Assembly (NCBI GenBank): GCA_028712845.1
Contig: JAQTPO010000051.1
Span: 6,358-12,386 of the forward strand
DNA: 6,029 nt
Direction: 5' to 3'
Source of the DNA: Dehalococcoidales bacterium
GTDB taxonomy: Bacteria > Chloroflexota > Dehalococcoidia > Dehalococcoidales > Fen-1064
Positions within the stretch are counted from its first letter, which is position 1; each line of letters starts with the position of its first letter. The position numbers and the translations under genes are program-made. Under the pieces are notes generated by a model. It saw only the letters and a program-made list of their open reading frames with translations. It was not told the origin of the DNA and searched no databases. Shown in pieces: positions 1 through 6,029 of the stretch.

Positions 1-1838
1 TGTCCTTCAAAGTCTGCCAGTTGTGCTTCGTTGTCTGCAAGCCGCTGCGTAATTTCTTTGCTCTCCTGCTGGAGTCGCTTCTGCCGTGCTATCTTCGGGT
101 CGGCAGGCGGTTTCGGCTTTCTCCGGGGATGTGGTCTGACGGCAATCCAGCCCAGCCCATCGTCAAATTCTTCTACTTCCGGCTCAATTTTCTCTGTTTC
201 CGGTTCTGTATCTGCTTCTTCCACCGGTGGTAACGTGCCGTGCTCTTTGCGGTACAGGAAGCTATCGTAGTCGCCGGGGAAGACGTCCGGCACCCCTGCC
301 TGGATTTCGATTATCTTGTTGGCAATCTGCCGGATAAGGGTGCGGTCGTGGGTGATGAGGCAAATAGTGCCTTGGTAAGCTTCCAGCGCATCAGCGAGGA
401 TTTCCCGCGAGGCAATATCGAGGTGGTTGGTAGGTTCATCCATCAGCAGGAAGTTGCTCGGTTGCATCAGTATCTTGGCGAGCGCAACGCGCGCCTTTTC
501 CCCGCCGGATAGAACTGCCACCGTCTTCCGGACGTCATCGCCGCTGAACAAAAACCCGCCGAGTATCCTGCGGAGGGTCTGTTCCGTCTGGTCGGGCGCC
601 GACCTTCGCAGTTCCTCGAGGACGGTGTTCTCCGGCTGAAGCAGGTCGAGCACATATTGCGCATAGTAAGCGGTGATTACATTAGCTCCTAATACACGCT
701 CGCCCTGTTCGAAAGGGAGCACTCCTGCCAGTATTTTCAGCAAGGTTGTCTTACCGGCGCCGTTCGGACCTACCAGCACTGCACGGTCACCCCTATTGAG
801 CGTGAGATTGAGGTCGCGATAGATAACATTGTCATTATATGCCTTGTGAACGTGGCGGAGATTGATAACCTCTCTGCCGCTCCGCGGCGGCTCAGGGAAA
901 GAGAAGTGTATTTTTTTTGTGGTGCGCGGGATGACTACACTCTGCAATTTTTCGAGGCGCTTGATGCGGCTTTGCACCTGGCTTGCTTTGGTAGCTTTCG
1001 AGCGGAAACGGTCGATAAAACGAGTCTCTTTCTCGATGAGTTTTTCCTGACGCTTTGCCGCCGCTTCCATCACTTCCATGTTTTTCTGGCGTGCCAGCAC
1101 ATAGCTGTCATAATTGCCGTGATGGAAAACGACTCCACCCGGCTCGATTGCCAGCACCCTGTTGACCACACGGTTCAGGAAAGCACGGTCGTGGGATGTA
1201 ACCATCACGGCGCCCCGGTAGGACGACAGATACTTTTCGAACCAGATTTGCGCTTCGAGGTCGAGGTGATTGGTCGGCTCGTCGAGCAATAACAGGTCGG
1301 GTTTAATCAGCAGGAGTTTGGCAAGCTCGGCGCGCATCAGCCAGCCGCCGCTGAATTCGCTCAACGGGCGCCGGTAATCCGTTGGTTTGAACCCCAGTCC
1401 GGAAAGGATGGTCTGAGCTTCGTGATGCACTGAATAACCGCCGGCTAATTCATAGCTATGCTGTAGTTCGCCCAGTTGGCGCAGGAGCTTGTCGTGGGTA
1501 TCCGAACCGGTATATTCCTCCAGCGCTTTTTGCACGGCGGTTATTTTCCCAGCTATATCAGAGATTTCTTTAGAAGCATTCTCCACCTCGTCGAGCAATT
1601 GTTTCCCGGAGGTCGGATTGATGTCCTGGCGCAAATAGCCGATGGTGCCGTCTTTGCGCTTGGTGACCTGACCGGAATCGGGACTGGTATTGCCGCCGAC
1701 GATATCGAACAGGGTGGTTTTTCCGGAACCGTTCGGACCAATCAGGGCAATACGGTCTCTATCGCCGACGTCAAAACTCAGGTCGGCGAACAGCACCCTG
1801 TCAGCGTAGGATTTAGTGATGTCAGTGACTTGCAACAT
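1..1838 (-). CDS. ABC-F family ATPase (ribosome-associated), C-terminus cut by window edge
   Basis: Reading the minus strand gives one uninterrupted frame of 612 codons from ATG at 1838 to the left edge. Two ABC ATPase domains in one chain, no membrane segments: Walker A GPNGSGKT at residues 34-41, signature SGGW ending at W166, Walker B/D-loop DEPTNHLD at 186-193; second Walker A GPNGAGKT at 357-364, signature LSGGEKARV at 443-451, DEPTNHLD at 466-473 region, then the THDR switch. The charged helical linker at about 240-300 corresponds to the P-site-tRNA interaction motif of ABC-F proteins, which bind the ribosomal E site and relieve stalled translation (family knowledge). After domain 2 comes an acidic stretch (about 537-560), a Pro/Lys/Arg-rich stretch and the start of a coiled coil (from about 583), as in Uup/YdiF-type C-terminal domains. 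The start is fixed by an in-frame TGA four codons upstream and a GGGAA Shine-Dalgarno 6 nt away. Housekeeping ABC-F versus antibiotic-resistance ABC-F cannot be told from this alone. Confidence 0.93.
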   Translation of the reverse strand, partial: MLQVTDITKSYADRVLFADLSFDVGDRDRIALIGPNGSGKTTLFDIVGGNTSPDSGQVTKRKDGTIGYLRQDINPTSGKQLLDEVENASKEISDIAGKITAVQKALEEYTGSDTHDKLLRQLGELQHSYELAGGYSVHHEAQTILSGLGFKPTDYRRPLSEFSGGWLMRAELAKLLLIKPDLLLLDEPTNHLDLEAQIWFEKYLSSYRGAVMVTSHDRAFLNRVVNRVLAIEPGGVVFHHGNYDSYVLARQKNMEVMEAAAKRQEKLIEKETRFIDRFRSKATKASQVQSRIKRLEKLQSVVIPRTTKKIHFSFPEPPRSGREVINLRHVHKAYNDNVIYRDLNLTLNRGDRAVLVGPNGAGKTTLLKILAGVLPFEQGERVLGANVITAYYAQYVLDLLQPENTVLEELRRSAPDQTEQTLRRILGGFLFSGDDVRKTVAVLSGGEKARVALAKILMQPSNFLLMDEPTNHLDIASREILADALEAYQGTICLITHDRTLIRQIANKIIEIQAGVPDVFPGDYDSFLYRKEHGTLPPVEEADTEPETEKIEPEVEEFDDGLGWIAVRPHPRRKPKPPADPKIARQKRLQQESKEITQRLADNEAQLADFEG

Positions 1839-1856
1839 ATTGAATTCCCATCATTC

Positions 1857-1885
1857 ATTATACGGACTGGAGGACGATAATTGAA
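1857..1885 (-). promoter_or_regulatory. Putative sigma-70-type promoter of the ABC-F gene
   Basis: On the minus strand a perfect TATAAT (1857-1862) lies 17 nt from a weak -35, TTCAAT (1880-1885). Transcription would begin near 1850, giving a leader of only about 12 nt that just contains the GGGAA ribosome-binding site (1845-1849). This suggests the ABC-F gene is transcribed independently of gyrB, 368 nt upstream. The -10 is strong, the -35 matches only 3 of 6. Confidence 0.5.
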
Positions 1886-1899
1886 ATGAGGGTCTTTTG

Positions 1900-1936
1900 T
1901 GTCTTTGCGAGGAGATAAAGCGACGCAGCAATCTTA
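1900..1936. repeat. Dispersed-type repeat, copy A (inverted relative to copy B)
   Basis: This copy starts TGTCTTTGCGAGG and ends CGACGCAGCAATCTTA. Its reverse complement aligns with 2079-2124: both have a (T/A)AGATTGCT(T/G)CG end and a CTCGCAAAGACA end, differing in the middle. Similar 'GATTGCTTCG...CTCGCAA(A/T)GACA' sequences are familiar as abundant intergenic repeats in several bacterial genomes (recollection, not searched). No coding potential. It lies inside the ABC-F promoter-proximal region, just upstream of the -35. Confidence 0.6.
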
Positions 1937-2078
1937 GGCTTTAGGATAATGATAAGAATGAAATCTGTATAATGACCCGCATCCGTTGCGATTCTATATT
2001 CAAGAGTCGAGGATAATCTGAAATGAACAGCCAGCCGTTTGAGAACTGAAAATAGTACCGTGCTTTATTCGATACGCT

Positions 2079-2124
2079 TTAGATTGCTTCGCCTCCCGAT
2101 GAATCGGGATGGCTCGCAAAGACA
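2079..2124. repeat. Dispersed-type repeat, copy B, with internal hairpin
   Basis: Begins TTAGATTGCTTCG and ends GCTCGCAAAGACA, matching the reverse complement of 1900-1936. Its centre carries TCCCGAT-GA-ATCGGGA (2094-2109), a self-complementary stretch absent from copy A, able to form a strong short hairpin in RNA from either strand. No T-tract follows, so it is not a canonical terminator. Confidence 0.6.
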
Positions 2125-2144
2125 ATGGGAGTGTGCTTTCCCAT
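2125..2144 (-). terminator. Weak hairpin downstream of gyrB, possible terminator
   Basis: ATGGGA (2125-2130) pairs with TCCCAT (2139-2144) across an 8-nt loop, about 62 nt past the gyrB stop. In gyrB sense the hairpin is followed by TGTCTTT, a poor T-tract. It could attenuate read-through from gyrB to the ABC-F gene together with the hairpin inside repeat B just beyond it. The stem is short and the call is tentative. Confidence 0.2.
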
Positions 2145-2206
2145 ATACCCTTTCCGTACTAAATGCGGAATGACAACGGATGCCGAACTATTTACTGAAC
2201 AGCTAT

Positions 2207-4255
<2,049 letters not shown>

Positions 4256-4261
4256 TTTATA

Positions 4262-4290
4262 ATTATACCACACTTCAGCTTCAAAGTGAA
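4262..4290 (-). promoter_or_regulatory. gyrB promoter with extended -10
   Basis: The minus strand has TGG-TATAAT (4262-4270), a perfect -10 with the TGn extension. Exactly 17 nt away is TTCACT (4285-4290), a 4-of-6 match to the -35 consensus. No better candidate lies between here and the gyrB ATG. The -35 is embedded in an inverted repeat (4277-4293), described separately. Confidence 0.65.
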
Positions 4291-4293
4291 GCT
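4277..4293. repeat. Perfect 7-bp inverted repeat over the gyrB -35 (candidate operator)
   Basis: AGCTTCA-AAG-TGAAGCT is a perfect dyad whose right arm contains the gyrB -35 hexamer. A dimeric regulator bound here would block RNA polymerase, so an operator is possible; gyrB is commonly supercoiling-controlled without a repressor, so a chance palindrome is equally possible. It is not a terminator: no T-tract follows in either direction. Confidence 0.35.
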
Positions 4294-4298
4294 AGTGA
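4289..4298. repeat. Left copy of 10-bp inverted repeat framing the toxin-antitoxin pair
   Basis: AAGCTAGTGA here is the exact reverse complement of TCACTAGCTT at 5764-5773. The two copies lie on either side of the AT-rich two-gene module. The left copy overlaps the gyrB -35 region. The match stops at 10 bp on both sides. Confidence 0.4.
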
Positions 4299-4368
4299 GA
4301 GTGAAAGTAATTTTATTGAATAAGGAGGCTTCTGCAAAGTAAAATAAAGATAGAGATACCTTATGGTA

Positions 4369-4397
4369 TTGTTTTCGATAATTACTTATGCTAGTAT
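4369..4397 (+). promoter_or_regulatory. Probable promoter of the antitoxin-toxin operon
   Basis: TTGTTT (4369-4374) is 17 nt from TAGTAT (4392-4397), which has the TGn extension (TGC at 4389-4391). The -35 matches 3 of 6 and the -10 matches 4 of 6. A small ATACC-TTAT-GGTAT dyad (4356-4369) abuts the -35. Transcription would start near 4404, leaving a leader of about 100 nt before the antitoxin ATG. Confidence 0.35.
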
Positions 4398-4409
4398 CAG
4401 ACAGAATTA

Positions 4410-4481
4410 TTAAAAGACATCGGGTAACTTAAAGCTGCTCGTAATAGTTTTAAAAGCCTGAACCCTCCGAGGACCTTTTAA
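4410..4481. promoter_or_regulatory. Iterated TTAAAAG heptamers, candidate autoregulatory operator
   Basis: TTAAAAG occurs at 4410-4416 and 4450-4456, exactly 40 bp apart, and inverted as CTTTTAA at 4475-4481. The last two can also pair as an RNA stem around a loop that holds a smaller CCTC-C-GAGG dyad (4464-4472). They lie between the predicted transcription start and the antitoxin ribosome-binding site, where an HTH antitoxin would bind to repress its own operon. The stretch is AT-rich, so some of this may be coincidence. Confidence 0.3.
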
Positions 4482-4490
4482 CAAGTCTGT

Positions 4491-4498
4491 AAAGGGGG
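4491..4498 (+). promoter_or_regulatory. Strong Shine-Dalgarno of the antitoxin gene
   Basis: AAAGGGGG ends 8 nt before the ATG at 4507. It is the best ribosome-binding site in the window and decides the antitoxin start. By contrast the toxin start has only a weak GAG nearby, which would favour antitoxin over toxin synthesis. Confidence 0.7.
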
Positions 4499-4506
4499 TA
4501 TATTAA

Positions 4507-5211
4507 ATGGTTGTTGATTTAGACGATTTAAAAACGCCTCGCAGCCACAAATCAATGGGATTCTATTCACTTGCCGAAGCCTCACGAATCTCGGTTGTTC
4601 CACATTGGACTTTAGATAATTGGAAACGTAACGGCATTATTATCCCCACTGTTAAATGGATTGATGAATCACAAAAAGAACATTTTGGTTATACTTTTGA
4701 GACTGTTGTATTTATTCGATTATTGCGGTTACTTAGAGAAAAGAATATCAGTCTTTTCAATGCTGTTAAAGCTGCCCAACAACTAAAAAGACGTTTCGGA
4801 ATCCCTAGTAAAAAATGGGCAAATGCTAAGATTTTTACAGAGAAAAATGATGTTTATGTATATGAGGAAAAAGATAGAGATACATGGGGTATAACTGTCG
4901 CAACAAGATATAATCAGAAAGTTTCTGAAGTTATTTTAGGTAATGAATTCATACAATTAAAAGACCGAGCAGACGCACTATTAATACCTCAGCAATATAT
5001 GAAATTCGTTGAGATAGACCCGACTATTCAAAACGGTTTGCCCATAGTGCTTGGTACGAAGATATTAACAAAAAATATCCATGATTTAACCTCACAAGAT
5101 TATAAACCATTAGATATTAATCGAATGTATCCGTTTATCCCTGAAGACAAAATAATCGGAGCAGAGGAATACGAAACATTCCTAGACAGGCTAAACTCAA
5201 ACTTAAATTAG
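4507..5211 (+). CDS. MerR-like HTH / DUF433-domain antitoxin and regulator
   Basis: A 234-aa cytoplasmic protein in two recognisable parts. Residues about 18-97 form a MerR-type DNA-binding region: YSLAEASRIS helix-turn-helix, the W39-K-R-N-G turn, then FETVVFIRLLRLLREKN. Residues about 165-229 match DUF433, an antitoxin domain: FVEIDPTIQNGLPIVLGTKI (167-186) has the usual EIDP...G.P...GT.I pattern, followed by YPFIPEDKI (208-216). Residues 98-164 are not recognised. DUF433 proteins commonly precede DUF5615 PIN-like toxins, as in the pair annotated VapB45/VapC45 in Mycobacterium tuberculosis (from memory), whose antitoxin is of similar size. Expected role: neutralise the following gene's product and repress the operon. 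The gene is much richer in A/T and uses more AT-ending codons than gyrB and polA, which suggests transfer. The start is supported by the strong Shine-Dalgarno. Confidence 0.8.
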   Translation: MVVDLDDLKTPRSHKSMGFYSLAEASRISVVPHWTLDNWKRNGIIIPTVKWIDESQKEHFGYTFETVVFIRLLRLLREKNISLFNAVKAAQQLKRRFGIPSKKWANAKIFTEKNDVYVYEEKDRDTWGITVATRYNQKVSEVILGNEFIQLKDRADALLIPQQYMKFVEIDPTIQNGLPIVLGTKILTKNIHDLTSQDYKPLDINRMYPFIPEDKIIGAEEYETFLDRLNSNLN

Positions 5212-5231
5212 AAGAAAAACCGAGACTATAC

Positions 5232-5744
5232 ATGGATGCTAGTGTTTACGCACCTGTGGCTGACATGTTACTTCGTATTGGCTGGGATATTGAGACTGCG
5301 AAGCAAGCAGAACTTACAGATAAAATTAATGATACTAAATGGGTTATTTATGCGCGGAGACAAAAACGGATTGCCGTTACCTTTGACGAACTCAAAGCAA
5401 AACAAGGCGAGCAGGTTTCTAGGGAATTGAGAAGGCATGGTGGTAGTATTATTCGTATAAACGGTGCGCGAAACGAGTATCGTGCTATTGGAAAGTTACT
5501 TTATCACTTCTATGATTGGTATCCATTTCTACAAGCAAACAACGGCGTCTCGGTTATTTCTGATACTGGAGCGCAAGGGTATAAAAACTATACCCCAGAA
5601 GAATACCACCAGCATTACCACCCTATAGATGCACAAATTTTTACAACATATTTGACTAACAAGAAAAAACGCCCATATCATCCGAGAAAACGCAAACCGC
5701 AACTTAAACCAATTAACCAGATTATACTTGCTGAAGACCATTAG
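5232..5744 (+). CDS. DUF5615-type PIN-like putative toxin RNase
   Basis: The 170-aa product resembles DUF5615 PIN-like proteins, putative metal-dependent RNases of type II toxin-antitoxin systems. Candidate acidic residues fall where the family has them: D2 after the first strand (LYMD), D34 (KINDTKW), and D52 in IAVTFDE (47-53), followed by the LRRHGGSIIRI strand (66-76). Roles are inferred. The usual family size is about 110-140 aa; here residues about 101-170 add a His-rich stretch (YHQHYHP, 125-131) and a basic tail with NKKKRP and PRKRKP (143-156). The ATG lies 20 nt after the antitoxin stop, with only a weak GAG upstream, so translational coupling is likely. The family-typical strand 'PRLYMD' begins before this ATG, and the frame is open back to 5145 with no ATG, GTG or TTG, so the true start is uncertain. 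AT-rich like its partner. Confidence 0.72.
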   Translation: MDASVYAPVADMLLRIGWDIETAKQAELTDKINDTKWVIYARRQKRIAVTFDELKAKQGEQVSRELRRHGGSIIRINGARNEYRAIGKLLYHFYDWYPFLQANNGVSVISDTGAQGYKNYTPEEYHQHYHPIDAQIFTTYLTNKKKRPYHPRKRKPQLKPINQIILAEDH

Positions 5745-5763
5745 ACGGTCATCATCCATTTTT

Positions 5764-5773
5764 TCACTAGCTT
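5764..5773. repeat. Right copy of 10-bp inverted repeat framing the toxin-antitoxin pair
   Basis: TCACTAGCTT is the exact reverse complement of 4289-4298. It starts 20 nt after the toxin stop codon and 64 nt before the polA TGn extension. With the left copy it encloses about 1.48 kb that closely coincides with the AT-rich segment. Confidence 0.4.
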
Positions 5774-5836
5774 GAAACAACCAAAATCGAGGAGTACCAG
5801 CTAATTTATTCGTGAGTGTTCCAGTCCCACGCTCTC

Positions 5837-5845
5837 TGCTATAAT
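5837..5845 (+). promoter_or_regulatory. polA promoter, extended -10, probably leaderless
   Basis: TGC-TATAAT (5837-5845) is a perfect -10 with the TGn extension. No convincing -35 is seen 16-18 nt upstream, which extended -10 promoters tolerate. The last T lies 6 nt before the polA ATG at 5852, so transcription should begin at or within a base or two of that ATG. The GAGG at 5846-5849 is too close to the ATG to act as a normal ribosome-binding site. Confidence 0.6.
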
Positions 5846-5851
5846 GAGGGC

Positions 5852-6029
5852 ATGAAAAAGCCCCTGCTGGTTATATTCGACGGCAATGCGCTGGTGCACC
5901 GCGCTTTCCACGCTCTGCCGCCGCTGACGGTCCGTAAAACCGGCGAAATGGTCGGGGCAGTGTATGGCTTTGCTTCAATCCTGCTCAAGGCAATCAATGA
6001 CCTCCAGCCGACGCATTATGCCATTGCCT
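5852..6029 (+). CDS. polA: DNA polymerase I, N-terminal 5'-nuclease domain (3' end cut by window)
   Basis: The first 59 codons read MKKPLLVIFDGNALVHRAFH, then LPPLT, a GEMVGAVYGF segment and a LLKAINDLQPTHYAIA segment. This is the start of the FEN-like 5'-3' exonuclease domain of bacterial DNA polymerase I, which removes RNA primers and damaged DNA. D10 in the FDGN motif corresponds to the first metal-binding Asp of the family, and the GAVYGF helix is also typical. Codon use returns to the GC-rich pattern of gyrB and the ABC-F gene, unlike the preceding pair. A stand-alone 5' nuclease cannot be excluded from this fragment, but full-length polA is the usual context. The ATG is chosen because the homology begins at once, although the promoter leaves essentially no leader. 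Confidence 0.9.
   Translation, partial: MKKPLLVIFDGNALVHRAFHALPPLTVRKTGEMVGAVYGFASILLKAINDLQPTHYAIA

Larger units (their letters stand above)
1979..2183. repeat. Possible MITE-like unit with terminal inverted repeats
   Basis: The ends are GCATCCGTTG (1979-1988) and its exact complement CAACGGATGC (2174-2183). Allowing two mismatches, the arms extend to 16 nt (GCATCCGTTGcgATTC against GAATgaCAACGGATGC). The 205 bp between the outer edges hold no convincing gene, but contain repeat copy B and two short hairpins. I see no clear target-site duplication, and the unit could also be a chance pairing of common repeat fragments. It fills most of the gap between gyrB and the ABC-F gene; the rest of 1839-2206 holds only the ABC-F promoter and repeat A. 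Confidence 0.35.

Noticed and set aside
846..1292. Plus-strand open frame of 148 codons, and another at 1476-1880
   Set aside because: Both are antisense to the conserved ABC-F ATPase frame, which contains all expected motifs; the products look like shadow translations.
1968..1973. Perfect TATAAT on the plus strand in the gyrB-ABC-F gap
   Set aside because: No usable -35 at 16-18 nt and no plus-strand gene downstream; transcription would only run antisense into gyrB.
5190..5211. Programmed -1 frameshift fusing antitoxin to toxin
   Set aside because: The toxin frame is -1 to the antitoxin and open across its stop, but I see no canonical X-XXY-YYZ slippery heptamer or clear downstream stimulator.
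5736..5764. Possible terminator after the toxin gene (GACC...GGTC, then six Ts)
   Set aside because: The stem is only 4 bp with a 7-nt loop, and the T-run is 8 nt away; too weak to call.
5791..5804. GGAGTACCAGCTAAT resembles the GGAGTAatgaCCAGCTAT stretch just before the gyrB start
   Set aside because: The match needs a 4-nt gap and is short; it could hint at a duplicated border, but chance is as likely.

Overview
The window looks like a bacterial chromosome segment with three housekeeping genes and one small accessory insert. Neither end is complete. The GyrB protein is the short form (647 aa, without the large insertion of gammaproteobacterial GyrB), the housekeeping genes have a moderately GC-rich third position, and promoters are sigma-70-like with frequent TGn extended -10 boxes. 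A non-proteobacterial lineage such as Chloroflexota (Dehalococcoidia-like) is my best guess, but this rests on general impression and not on a search.

Layout: (1) 1-1838, minus strand: an ABC-F ATPase (ribosome-associated, tandem ATPase domains) whose C-terminus runs off the left edge. (2) 1839-2206: intergenic, with a short-leader promoter for the ABC-F gene, two inverted copies of a 'GATTGCT...CTCGCAAAGACA' dispersed-type repeat, and a possible 205-bp MITE-like unit bounded by near-perfect inverted repeats. (3) 2207-4150, minus: complete gyrB. (4) 4151-4506: divergent regulatory region with the gyrB promoter (leftward) and a probable promoter plus candidate operator repeats for the next pair (rightward). 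(5) 4507-5744, plus: a two-gene, visibly AT-rich module that I read as a type II toxin-antitoxin pair: a MerR-like HTH/DUF433 antitoxin-regulator followed by a DUF5615-type PIN-like putative RNase. (6) 5745-5851: short intergenic region with a strong extended -10 box. (7) 5852-6029, plus: the first 59 codons of polA (DNA polymerase I, 5'-nuclease domain).

The ABC-F, gyrB and polA genes serve translation, DNA topology and replication/repair and need not be functionally linked. The toxin-antitoxin pair differs from them in base composition, sits exactly between two housekeeping promoters, and is framed by a perfect 10-bp inverted repeat, so it is best explained as acquired DNA. The points most worth a second look are: the toxin gene, whose family-conserved first strand begins upstream of its only standard start codon and which carries an unusual basic C-terminal tail; the iterated TTAAAAG heptamers upstream of the antitoxin; the probably leaderless polA transcript; and the repeat-rich gap after gyrB. 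I see no CRISPR array, RNA gene or large novel system.
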